In this document: one piece after another, positions 8,350 through 14,930 of the stretch
Position numbering within the stretch: the stretch's first letter is position 1
Layout of the letters: the number at the start of each line of letters is the position of its first letter
Source: JACVRW01 sp036407035
GTDB lineage: Bacteria; Actinomycetota; Thermoleophilia; Solirubrobacterales; Thermoleophilaceae
Length of the DNA stretch: 33,444 bases
NCBI GenBank assembly: GCA_036407035.1
Contig: DASXAA010000183.1
Coordinates: forward strand, 1 to 33,444
Direction of reading: 5' to 3'
Translations under genes and position numbers: made by a program
The notes under the pieces: generated by a model
The model's input: only the letters and a program-made list of their open reading frames with translations
The model's database searches: none
What the model was told of the DNA's origin: nothing

Positions 8350-8565
8350 CTAGTCGCCGCTGTCGTACTTGAAGGAGATGCCGAGGCGGACTCGGTAGCC
8401 GGTCACCCTGCCGTTCTCGATCGTCAAGTCCTGGCGCAGGACCTCGGCGACCCGCAGGTCGCGCACGGTCTTACCCGCGGTCTCGACCGCGTTCCTCGCC
8501 GCGGCCTCCCACGACTCGTCGCTGACCCCGATCACCTCGGTGACGCGGTAGACGCTGTCCGCCAT
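8350..8565 (-). CDS. dodecin family protein
   Basis: A 71-residue protein with the full dodecin pattern: YRVTEVIGVSDESWEAAARNAV, an amphipathic helix, then LRVAEVLRQDLTIENGRV and a final strand GYRVRLGISFKYD. Dodecins form hollow dodecamers that store or buffer flavins (or CoA in some species). In classical dodecins the segment is LDWFEV, and the Trp stacks on the flavin. Here it is LRVAEV, with Val39 at that place, so flavin binding may be lost or different. A strong AAGGAGG site precedes the ATG on the minus strand. The gene ends 4 bp from the convergent cNMP-binding gene. Confidence 0.88.
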   Translation of the reverse strand: MADSVYRVTEVIGVSDESWEAAARNAVETAGKTVRDLRVAEVLRQDLTIENGRVTGYRVRLGISFKYDSGD

Positions 8566-8672
8566 GTGCTTCCTCCTTCGCTCGGCGATGGCTTTGCGAG
8601 TCGGACACTTTCAGATTCCCGGCGCGTCCGCAGCGATGGTTGGCCATGTGCCTGCCCGGGTAGCCGTTCCTC

Positions 8673-8867
8673 ATGGTGGTGCGATGCGCGTGTCGGTCTG
8701 TCTTCTGGGCCGAGCCGCCGCTCGCCTGCTGCCCAAGCTGTGACGAACCCGCGCTCGTCCGCTCGCCGAGCGAGTCGAGGGAGGAGTTCGCCGAGCGCCT
8801 CGAGGCCTACGCGCAGACACAGGCGGAGATCCGCGCGCTGCCCGAGACCGTGGGCATCGACGGCTGA
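8673..8867 (+). CDS. small Cys-containing protein (putative, zinc-ribbon-like)
   Basis: A 64-residue reading frame with two Cys groups, RCACR (Cys5, Cys7) and ACCPSCDE (Cys19, 20, 23), which could hold a metal ion, followed by a charged helix rich in Glu and Arg. The start is weak: no clear ribosome-binding site precedes the ATG. I do not recognise the family. The Cys spacing and the acidic helix favour a real small protein over a chance frame, but support is limited. It lies between the divergent dodecin and the heme peroxidase. Confidence 0.4.
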   Translation: MVVRCACRSVFWAEPPLACCPSCDEPALVRSPSESREEFAERLEAYAQTQAEIRALPETVGIDG

Positions 8868-8879
8868 CGGCCGCGCCGA

Positions 8880-8885
8880 TTGACA
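8880..8885 (+). promoter_or_regulatory. possible -35 element upstream of the peroxidase gene
   Basis: An exact TTGACA lies about 65 bp before the peroxidase GTG start in a short non-coding gap. No convincing -10 element is found at 16-18 bp spacing, so this is only a candidate. Confidence 0.2.
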
Positions 8886-8950
8886 GGCGTTTCCAGGGAT
8901 GGGAGGGTCGGTGCCTCACCGGCCGGTGCGCGCAACGGGAAGGAGCCACC

Positions 8951-10534
8951 GTGGAGAGGCATGGGTCCGAGAGCTACTTCGTCATCGGCGAAGGGCTCCT
9001 GAGCGAGAGCGGCGAGGGACGCGTCGCGACGGCGGCGGCCGCGACGGCGACGGCGGCCGCGGCGCCGCCGTTCCGCTTCTCGCGGATGGGACCGCGGGGC
9101 GCCGGGCACCAGCTCCCGGAGCCCAATCGCAAGAAGCTCGCGAACGCGATGGCCGTCGGCGGCGGCGGCGACTCGGGGATCCCGGCGGGCTTCACCTACC
9201 TCGGTCAGTTCATCGACCACGACCTGACCTTCGACAAGACGACCGTCATGCTCGGGCAGTCGGTCCCGCCCAGCCAGCTGCTCCAGGCGCGCTCGCCCAG
9301 CCTCGACCTCGACTCCCTCTACGGCGCCGGGCCGGCGGATCCGGGGTCGGCGAAGTTCTACGAGGCCGACGGCCTGCACCTGAAGATGGGCAAGACCATC
9401 GCGGCGGAAGGGGTGCCGGCCAAGCAGGGGCACGACCTTCCGCGCGGCGAGGGCAACACGCAGGCGAAGAAGCGCAAGGCCGTGATCCCGGAGCCGCGCA
9501 ACGACGAGAACCTGGCCGTCGCCCAGACGCACCTCGCGTTCATCCGCTTCCACAACCGCGTGGTCGACACGCTGCCGGCCTCGGTGCCGGCCGCCCAGAA
9601 GTTCGCCAAGGCGAGGGAGATCGTCACGAAGCACTACCAGTGGATGATCCGGACCGACTTCCTCCCGCGCATCTCTGCGAGGGGCGTGGTGAACGACGTC
9701 TTCACGAACGGCCGGAAGGTGTTCGAGGTGGGCGCCGCGCCCACGGACGTGCCGACGATGCCGATCGAGTTCTCGATCGCCGCCTACCGGCTCGGCCACT
9801 CGATGGTCCGCGGGGCCTACAACTGGAATCGCATCTTCGACGACGGGTTCGGCTCGCTCGACCTGCTCTTCACGTTCTCGGCGACGGGCGGGAACCTGGG
9901 CGGCGAGACGCGCCTGCTGAGCAGCTGGATCGCCGACTTCCGGCGGCTCTACGACTTCAAGGAGGCGAACAAGCCCGGCCTCGCGGTCCCGGCGGCGAAG
10001 TTCAACCACACGCGGCGCATCGATACGCGCCTCGCGTTCCCGCTCAAGAACCTGCCGGCCGGCTCGTTCGGCGGGCCGAGCGTGCCGTTCGACGACCCCC
10101 GGGCGAACCTGGCCTTCCGCAACCTCACGCGCGCGAACATGGTCAGGCTCGCCACCGGGCAGCAGATGGCCACCTTGCTGAAGAGCAAGGGAGTGAACCT
10201 CACGAAGCTCACCAAGGCCCAGATCCGCGACGGCAGGAACGGCGCCAAGATCGACGACCTGACCGGCGTGCAGCGGGACAGGCTGCTGAAGGACACGCCG
10301 CTCTGGTTCTACGTGCTGCGCGAGGCCGAGTTCGGCGGCGGCAGGCTGAAGGGAGTCGGCGCGCGGATCGTCGCCGAGACCTTCCACCGCGCGATGGAGG
10401 GGAGCGAGCACTCGATCGTGCGCGACACGGCGTTCAAGCCTTCGCTCGGGCCGAACAACAAGACCTTCCGGATGGTCGACCTGATGCTGTTCGCGTTCGA
10501 GGGGAAGAAGGCGCTGCTGGCGCCGCTCGGCTGA
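8951..10534 (+). CDS. animal-type heme peroxidase (peroxidase/cyclooxygenase superfamily)
   Basis: A 527-residue member of the animal heme peroxidase family, which is scattered in bacteria. LGQFIDHDLTFD contains the distal His90 with the preceding Asp, EPRNDEN gives the catalytic Arg183, THLAFIRFHNRVVD follows, and AYRLGHSMVRGAYNWN carries the proximal heme ligand His283. The catalytic set is therefore complete. The N-terminus has no signal peptide; instead there is an Ala/Thr-rich low-complexity stretch (about residues 25-40), so it is probably cytoplasmic or exported by another route. The start is GTG with GGAAGGAG a few bases upstream. Likely reactions are H2O2-dependent oxidation of halides or phenols; the physiological substrate is unknown. 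The insertion sequence begins at or just after its stop. Confidence 0.9.
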   Translation: MERHGSESYFVIGEGLLSESGEGRVATAAAATATAAAAPPFRFSRMGPRGAGHQLPEPNRKKLANAMAVGGGGDSGIPAGFTYLGQFIDHDLTFDKTTVMLGQSVPPSQLLQARSPSLDLDSLYGAGPADPGSAKFYEADGLHLKMGKTIAAEGVPAKQGHDLPRGEGNTQAKKRKAVIPEPRNDENLAVAQTHLAFIRFHNRVVDTLPASVPAAQKFAKAREIVTKHYQWMIRTDFLPRISARGVVNDVFTNGRKVFEVGAAPTDVPTMPIEFSIAAYRLGHSMVRGAYNWNRIFDDGFGSLDLLFTFSATGGNLGGETRLLSSWIADFRRLYDFKEANKPGLAVPAAKFNHTRRIDTRLAFPLKNLPAGSFGGPSVPFDDPRANLAFRNLTRANMVRLATGQQMATLLKSKGVNLTKLTKAQIRDGRNGAKIDDLTGVQRDRLLKDTPLWFYVLREAEFGGGRLKGVGARIVAETFHRAMEGSEHSIVRDTAFKPSLGPNNKTFRMVDLMLFAFEGKKALLAPLG

Positions 10535-10535
10535 C

Positions 10536-10544
10536 ATGGAGCGG
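10536..10544 (+). repeat. left subterminal inverted repeat of the IS110-like element
   Basis: ATGGAGCGG, 2 bp after the peroxidase stop codon. It is the exact reverse complement of 12045-12053 on the far side of the transposase gene. Flanking bases differ between the two copies. Confidence 0.45.
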
Positions 10545-10841
10545 CGTTTGTCAAGCCCCAGCGCTTGACGGTCCGTGCAGATAGCGGACGAATCGTCGTG
10601 CAGGCGCCTCCGGGGCGGGCACGAGCGTCGGCTCAGCGTCTCGAGTACCGAGTCAGGCTGACATGCGAGGGCTGGTTACCTCATGACCCTGTGTCCGTCG
10701 CGGCCCGCTCTCTAGGGACGGGCGCCGCCGGCGGTGGCCGGTTGCCCATAGCCGAGTCGCGGGGCCTGCGGTGCGGGGACGCTTGGCCTTGTGTTGCTCG
10801 TGCGCGCCCCGGCGGCGCCGGCGCGCTATGTGCGGTGCGGG
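10545..10841 (-). ncRNA. candidate bridge RNA (seekRNA) region of the IS110-like element
   Basis: About 300 nt without a convincing gene, lying between the transposase stop and the proposed element end. IS110-family recombinases use a structured RNA from the element's non-coding end to choose target and donor; in the IS1111 group it is downstream of the transposase. Visible structure includes a 7-bp stem GTCAAGC/GCTTGAC (10550-10556 with 10563-10569) and a 7-bp GC stem, GCGCGCC/GGCGCGC (10802-10808 with 10820-10826), close to the transposase stop. I could not identify the guide loops, so the RNA is inferred from position and family. If the element limits are wrong, this is simply an intergenic region. 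Confidence 0.35.
10550..10569 (+). terminator. hairpin after the peroxidase gene (possible terminator)
   Basis: A perfect 7-bp stem GTCAAGC / GCTTGAC with a 6-nt loop, 15 nt after the peroxidase stop. There is no T-run. It falls inside the proposed IS end and could equally belong to the element's RNA. Confidence 0.3.
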
Positions 10842-11930
10842 TCAGGCGATCAGCGCTGCCTCCCAGACGAACGTGGCGAGTTCGCGTGCGCAGGCGACGG
10901 TGGCGAGGTTTGGGTGCTTGCCGCGGCGGGTTGCGAGCCGGTGCCACTGGCGGTGCAGACGCTGTTGGGCGCGCCAGGCGACCGCGATCACGCGCGGGTC
11001 CTGGCCCTCCTGGCGGCGGCGGAGCTCGTCGGAGATCGACGGCCTGCGGTAGGCGTGCTTGGCCGCCTGCACCAGCAGCCGACGCGAGTGCTTAGGGCCT
11101 GCCTTGGTGATCGAACCTTGCCGGCGCTTCTCGTCGGAGCTGCGCTCGCAGGGCACCAGGCCGAGGTAGGCGGCGAGCTGGCGCGGGTGGGCGAAACGCT
11201 CGAAGTCGCTGATCTCGGCGCAGAGGCCGATCGCTGCGAGGGTGTCGATGCCGCGAAAGCAGCGCAGCCGGGCGATCGTCTCGGCCCAAGGCGATGTGGG
11301 CGCCAGCTGCTCGAGCGCTTGGTCGACGGCGTCGCGGCGCTGCTCGATCGCCGCGACGGCGGCGAGATAGTCGGCGAAGGTGACCTGTGAGGCGCGATCC
11401 TCGAAGGAGAGCGCCCTCAGCCAGCTTCGGTGCCGGCTGGTCCAGCTGCTGCCCGGCCCGTCGAAGCGAAGCCCACGGCGGCGCAGGAAGTGCGAGAGTC
11501 GCTGGCGGGCGCGGTTGAGGTCGCCGCGCAGGTCCTCGCGCGCCCTAACCAGGTCACGCAGCTGCTCCTCCTCCACCGTCGGCACGCGCACGAACGAGAG
11601 CTCACCGGCGGCGAGCAGGCGCGCGAGGCGCTCGGCGTCGCGGGCGTCGGTCTTCACCCGCTCGGTCGGCTTTCTGGGGATCAGCCCCGGCGCGCAGACG
11701 CGGACGTCGAGGCCGCGCTCGACACCAACCCGGGCGAGCACGAAGCCGGTCGGCCCGGCCTCGTAGACCGCACGGGCGTCGGGGCCGAGCTGCTCAAGCA
11801 GCGGCAGCGCGACGAGCGGGTCACCGCTCAGCCGGCGTCGCTGAAGCTCGCCCGTATCGCGATCGAGCACGGCGGCGTGCGTCTGGCGGGCGTGGACATC
11901 GAGACCCACGAAATGCGTAGCCTTCGCCAT
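10842..11930 (-). CDS. IS110-family transposase (DEDD recombinase)
   Basis: A 362-residue recombinase with both domains. The N-terminal RuvC-like DEDD domain has Asp11 (VGLDVHA), Glu57 (VYEAGPTG) and Asp95/Asp98 (KTDARDAERLARLL). The C-terminal Transposase_20 domain has LRCFRGIDTLAAIGLCAEI, LAAYLGLVP and GSITKAGP with a conserved Ser (Ser273), a candidate for the nucleophile. No frameshift or stop interrupts it, so it may be active. The start is placed at 11930 because GGGAGG lies 9 nt before that ATG; an in-frame ATG at 11948 would add six residues. The family acts with an element-encoded RNA and leaves no target duplication. Confidence 0.93.
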   Translation of the reverse strand: MAKATHFVGLDVHARQTHAAVLDRDTGELQRRRLSGDPLVALPLLEQLGPDARAVYEAGPTGFVLARVGVERGLDVRVCAPGLIPRKPTERVKTDARDAERLARLLAAGELSFVRVPTVEEEQLRDLVRAREDLRGDLNRARQRLSHFLRRRGLRFDGPGSSWTSRHRSWLRALSFEDRASQVTFADYLAAVAAIEQRRDAVDQALEQLAPTSPWAETIARLRCFRGIDTLAAIGLCAEISDFERFAHPRQLAAYLGLVPCERSSDEKRRQGSITKAGPKHSRRLLVQAAKHAYRRPSISDELRRRQEGQDPRVIAVAWRAQQRLHRQWHRLATRRGKHPNLATVACARELATFVWEAALIA

Positions 11931-11960
11931 GTGGTCGGCACCTCCCATAGTTGGGGTGTC

Positions 11961-11983
11961 GGCCGGAGGCCTGTCCTCCGGCC
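11961..11983 (-). repeat. 9-bp-stem hairpin upstream of the transposase
   Basis: GGCCGGAGG / CCTCCGGCC with a 5-nt loop lies about 30 bp upstream of the transposase start, in the short upstream flank of the IS. A related sequence, GGGGTGYCGGCC, occurs twice nearby (11953-11964 and 12007-12018). It may affect expression or be part of an element RNA; the role is unknown. Confidence 0.5.
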
Positions 11984-12044
11984 CAGTCCCCGAACTTCTA
12001 TGCAGCGGGGTGCCGGCCCCTCAACTCAAAGGTGCGCGCAGAGC

Positions 12045-12053
12045 CCGCTCCAT
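12045..12053 (-). repeat. right subterminal inverted repeat of the IS110-like element
   Basis: CCGCTCCAT on the plus strand, reverse complement of 10536-10544. It sits 5 bp from the stop codon of the DUF2461 gene. Confidence 0.45.
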
Positions 12054-12058
12054 AGGGT

Positions 12059-12691
12059 CTAGCGGGCGGCCTGCTCCGACGCCCCCACGTGCTTGCGCAG
12101 CCACGCCACGAACGGCCGCGCCGCGTCGAGCTCGTCGCGGACGCGCTTGTCGCACGCGGGCCTGTGGAGCCAGGGCCCGAGCTCGTGGCGGCGGAAGAGC
12201 GTCATCCGCTTGAGCCGTAGCCGGTCGATGCGAGGATGGTCCGCCGGGTAGCCGCGCGGCGCGCGCGTCAGCTCCGGCTCGACCAGCTCGAGCCGCGCCT
12301 TCCGCGCGGTCGCGACGGCGCGCTCGAAGGTCGCGGCCCGCCGCCCGTCGTCGATGGCTCGCCGGAAGCGGTCGAGCTGGTCCGAGGCAGGGTGGTACAT
12401 GCCGGCGCCGACGAGCAACCCGTCGAGCGACAGCTCGAAGTAGTACCCGCCCGCCTTCTCGAAGCCGATCGCGACCCCGAGCTGCTCCTTGATCGGGGGG
12501 CGCATGTGGAAGCGCGTGTCGTTGTACGGGCGGAAGAACCGGGGCCGCCCCAGGTGCGAGAGCTTCTCGGCGAGCTCCCGGGCCGGCTCGACGACGTAGG
12601 AGTCGTAGCGGGAGCGATTCGCCCTGAACCAGTCGCGGTCGTTGTTGTCCTCGAGGTCGCGCAGGAACTCGAGCGCCTCCGGCGGCCACAT
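12059..12691 (-). CDS. DUF2461 family protein
   Basis: A 210-residue protein of the DUF2461 family (TIGR02453 type). It is recognised by EALEFLRDLEDNNDRDWF at the start, RFFRPYNDTRFHMRPPIKE in the middle, YYFELSLDGLLVGAGMYHP and a C-terminal RHELGPWLHRP. The length is normal for the family, so the neighbouring insertion sequence did not truncate it even though the proposed IS end is only 5 bp away. The function is unknown. The start is 24 bp from a divergent LLM oxidoreductase gene, so the two may share a promoter region. Confidence 0.88.
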   Translation of the reverse strand: MWPPEALEFLRDLEDNNDRDWFRANRSRYDSYVVEPARELAEKLSHLGRPRFFRPYNDTRFHMRPPIKEQLGVAIGFEKAGGYYFELSLDGLLVGAGMYHPASDQLDRFRRAIDDGRRAATFERAVATARKARLELVEPELTRAPRGYPADHPRIDRLRLKRMTLFRRHELGPWLHRPACDKRVRDELDAARPFVAWLRKHVGASEQAAR

Positions 12692-12715
12692 GCGGAGAGC
12701 GTAGATTGTCGGGCC

Positions 12716-13528
12716 ATGGACCTCGGACAGGTGGGGATCTGGCGCCGCTGGCGCGACGGGACGGACGACCTGCGGGAGATCGAGTCGCTCGGCTTCCGAG
12801 CGCTCTGGGTGGGCGGCAGCCCTTCGCCCGAGCAGATGCGCCCGTTCCTCGAGGAGTCGACCACGCTGACCGTGGCGAGCGGCGTGGTCAACGTCTGGCG
12901 GCACGACGCGACCGAGGTGGCGGAGGGCCACCGGCGGCTGCGAAGCGAGTTCGGCGACCGCTTCCTGCTCGGCATCGGGATCGGCCACCCGGAGGCGACC
13001 AGCGAGTACAAGAAGCCGCTCACCAAGATGCGCGAATACCTCGACGCGCTCGACGCGGCGGATCCGCCCGTGGCGCGCGACGAGCGCCTGCTGGCGGCGC
13101 TCGGACCGAAGATGCTGGACCTCTCCGCGGAGCGCTCGCTGGGCACCCATCCCTACTTCACGACCGCCGAGCACACCCGCTTCGCGCGCGAGCGCGTGGG
13201 CGACGGGCCGCTCGTGGCGCCCGAGGTGGCGGTCGTGTTGGAGAGCGACCCGGAGGCCGCCCGCGCGACCGCGCGGGAGTTCGCGGCGACCTACCTCGGG
13301 CTCACCAACTACACGAGCGCCCTGCTGCGCGTCGGCTTGACGGAGAGCGACATCGCGGACGGCGGCAGCGACCGCCTGATCGACACCGTGATCCCACACG
13401 GGTCGGCCAAGGAGATCGCGGAAGCGGTGCGGAAGCACCTCGACGCCGGCGCCGACCACGTCTCGCTCCAGGTGCTCGGCGGCGACCGTGCCGGCGCCTA
13501 CCGCGCGCTGGCCGACGCGCTGCTGTAG
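12716..13528 (+). CDS. LLM-class F420-dependent oxidoreductase (MSMEG_4141-like)
   Basis: A 270-residue luciferase-like TIM-barrel protein. The order GIWRRW, LGFRALWVGGSP, VASGVVNVW, RFLLGIGIGHPE, LAALGPKMLDL, GTHPYF and a C-terminal GADHVSLQVLGGD matches the MSMEG_4141 subgroup (TIGR03620), whose genomes use F420. The substrate is unknown. The ATG at 12716 directly precedes the conserved N-terminal strand; upstream sequence in frame is non-coding leader. The 3' end overlaps the convergent DUF5519-like gene by 31 nt. With fgd and cofH in the same window, F420 is a more likely cofactor than FMN, though sequence alone does not prove it. Confidence 0.85.
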   Translation: MDLGQVGIWRRWRDGTDDLREIESLGFRALWVGGSPSPEQMRPFLEESTTLTVASGVVNVWRHDATEVAEGHRRLRSEFGDRFLLGIGIGHPEATSEYKKPLTKMREYLDALDAADPPVARDERLLAALGPKMLDLSAERSLGTHPYFTTAEHTRFARERVGDGPLVAPEVAVVLESDPEAARATAREFAATYLGLTNYTSALLRVGLTESDIADGGSDRLIDTVIPHGSAKEIAEAVRKHLDAGADHVSLQVLGGDRAGAYRALADALL

Positions 13529-13854
13529 CCCGCGACGACGCGGTCGTAGTTCAGCCGCATCAGCCGGATCACGTCGCGGACGTCCTCCTCGTCTTCGATC
13601 CTGCGCGCCGCGGGGCCGGCCTTGCCGGGGAACACCGGGTGGTCCACGACGCGCCGCTGTTCCACGAGCTCGGCCCAGACGTCCTTGGGAAAGAAGAAGT
13701 GGGCGGAGCGGTCGCCGTGCAGGTGGCCGATCTCCCGCCGGCCGACCTTGAACGCGAACTCGCCCCGCCGGCCGGGACCTGCCTCCACGCCCGGCCAGGA
13801 CGTGACCTCGGCCGTTATCTGCTGACTGGCTCTGACGGTGGTGCTCATGCCCAT
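13498..13854 (-). CDS. DUF5519-like (luciferase-domain annotated) small protein
   Basis: A 118-residue protein containing GRREIGHLHGDRSAHFFFPKDVWAEL and HPVFPGKAG, a pattern I associate with DUF5519, a family often labelled luciferase domain-containing protein although no activity is established. His residues in EIGHLHGD are the conserved feature. Starts at 13854 and 13848 are equally possible (MGMSTT or MSTT). The C-terminus runs 31 nt into the convergent LLM gene, so the last ten or so residues share DNA with it. Confidence 0.65.
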   Translation of the reverse strand: MGMSTTVRASQQITAEVTSWPGVEAGPGRRGEFAFKVGRREIGHLHGDRSAHFFFPKDVWAELVEQRRVVDHPVFPGKAGPAARRIEDEEDVRDVIRLMRLNYDRVVAGYSSASASAR

Positions 13855-13930
13855 GAAGGTAGGGCGCCGCCGTCGCGACTTCCATCGTCAATTCGACCTA
13901 GGTCCGCGGGCCTAGCCACGACGCGTTCCG

Positions 13931-13966
13931 CGCCGCCCGCCCCGGCCGGAGCCGGGGCGGGCGGCG
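13931..13966 (-). terminator. 16-bp-stem GC hairpin downstream of the sigma-factor operon
   Basis: A perfect 16-bp inverted repeat (13931-13946 with 13951-13966) and a 4-nt loop, all GC, starting 10 bp after the stop of the secreted-protein gene. No U-tract follows on either strand, which is common in high-GC actinobacteria. It probably ends the minus-strand five-gene operon. Confidence 0.65.
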
Positions 13967-13976
13967 GCGGTAGCCC

Positions 13977-14630
13977 TCAGCGGAAGCGGCTCGGGAACTG
14001 CTTGATGATCGCCCCGCTGATCGCGTCGGCCATCATCAGGATGTGGTGGTGGATCCGCTCGTAGTCGCGGATGTCCGCCGCGAAGTCGCCGCTCAGCCGG
14101 TGCGCCGCCTCGTCCAGCGTCTGGTCGAGGTGGCCGCGCATCATCCGCTGCGTGGCCGCGAGCGGTAGGAAGCGCGGGCTCGCCCGGTTGAGGAAGCGGG
14201 CGATCTCCCGGCCGTTGGCGTACCAGGCGCGCTTGGCGGTAGCGAACGCCGCGTTGTCACCGGCCTTCGCGGCCTTCAGCACCTCGACGGCGCCGAGGAT
14301 GTGCTCCCTCAGCAGCGCGGTCAGCTGGTTGCCGGCCTTGCGGCCGTAGTACGGCTTGATCGCGTTGCCGATGTCCACCTGGTTCTGCAGCAGCCGTCCG
14401 GCGGTCTGGTCGAAGTCGGGCAGGCCCGCGGCGAAGCTGACGATCGCGAGCCGGGTCCACGTGATGTGGTCCTCCCACAGCTTGCGCATGTCGTCGTGGA
14501 ATGCGAGCTTCGTGGCCTTGTGGGCCCCCATGCCGTGGCCGTGCGAATGCTCGGTCGCGGCCTGCCCCGCGGACACCCCGGCGACGGCCAGCACGGCGAT
14601 CGCGCCGGCGACGGCGAAACCTCTCTTCAT
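13977..14630 (-). CDS. secreted helical protein with His-rich N-terminus, function unknown
   Basis: A 217-residue exported protein. A signal peptide (about residues 1-24, MKRGF then a hydrophobic stretch ending in AGQA) is followed by a His-rich segment, HSHGHGMGAH (28-37), and a mostly alpha-helical domain with HDDMRKLWEDHITWTRL, NAIKPYYG, LLREHILGAVEVLKAAKAGD and YERIHHHILMMAD. Similar soil-bacterial proteins are sometimes mislabelled glycosyltransferase; I see no glycosyltransferase motif. The scattered His residues could bind metal, but this is inference. The start follows GGAGGT at normal spacing. It is the last gene of the sigma/zinc-finger operon, 51 nt after the zinc-finger gene, so it may be an extracytoplasmic output of that system. 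Confidence 0.75.
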   Translation of the reverse strand: MKRGFAVAGAIAVLAVAGVSAGQAATEHSHGHGMGAHKATKLAFHDDMRKLWEDHITWTRLAIVSFAAGLPDFDQTAGRLLQNQVDIGNAIKPYYGRKAGNQLTALLREHILGAVEVLKAAKAGDNAAFATAKRAWYANGREIARFLNRASPRFLPLAATQRMMRGHLDQTLDEAAHRLSGDFAADIRDYERIHHHILMMADAISGAIIKQFPSRFR

Positions 14631-14681
14631 CGGTACCTCCTGGGTCGCGGTCACCGTTTAGCGACGGCGACCGGCGAGGTC

Positions 14682-14930
14682 TTACGCCGTGCCCGGGCGC
14701 GCCTGCTGCGCGCTCACGAACGCGAGCAGGCTGTCGTGCTCCTCGCGGCAGGCGGGGCAGCCGTCGAGGTGCGCGCCGAGTCCCGGCACCGCCGCGTCGG
14801 CGTCGCCGCCGGCCAGCTCCACCTCGACGTAGCGGTCGAGGTGCTCGAAGCACTCGTCGCAGGTCACCTCAGGCAGCCCGGGCCCCAGCAGGCGGGCCAG
14901 CATCAGATCTCGGTCGTGCGTATGGCTCAC
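14682..14930 (-). CDS. zinc-finger (ZAS-like) putative anti-sigma factor
   Basis: An 82-residue protein with VTCDECFEHLDRYVE followed by HLDGCPACREEHDSL. The H-x3-C-x2-C (His, Cys, Cys) plus the earlier C-x2-C forms the zinc-binding anti-sigma pattern. No membrane helix is present, so it would be soluble and could sense redox or metal state through the Cys pairs. The GTG start overlaps the sigma-factor stop by 4 nt (GTGA) and is preceded by AGGAG. This is the usual order for an ECF sigma and its cognate zinc-finger regulator. Anti-sigma activity is inferred from pattern and position. Confidence 0.82.
   Translation of the reverse strand: MSHTHDRDLMLARLLGPGLPEVTCDECFEHLDRYVEVELAGGDADAAVPGLGAHLDGCPACREEHDSLLAFVSAQQARPGTA

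Larger units (their letters stand above)
10536..12053 (-). mobile_element. IS110-family insertion sequence (IS1111-like layout)
   Basis: The element contains a DEDD transposase on the minus strand. The proposed limits are a 9-bp perfect inverted repeat, ATGGAGCGG at 10536-10544 and its complement CCGCTCCAT at 12045-12053, giving about 1.52 kb, a normal IS110-family size. IS1111-group elements carry short subterminal inverted repeats and a longer non-coding segment downstream of the transposase. Here the downstream flank is about 300 nt and the upstream one about 115 nt, which fits that group. The true ends may lie a few bases outside the repeats. Both neighbours (peroxidase, DUF2461) keep their stop codons. 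A 9-bp repeat can occur by chance, so the limits are tentative. Confidence 0.65.

Noticed and set aside
10565..11095. A 176-codon plus-strand frame across the end of the insertion sequence
   Set aside because: It is Arg/Gly/Ala-rich with no motif and overlaps the well-supported transposase; best read as non-coding.
13977..14630. Glycosyltransferase, a label often given to similar proteins
   Set aside because: No nucleotide-sugar motif; the protein is a signal peptide plus a helical, His-containing domain.
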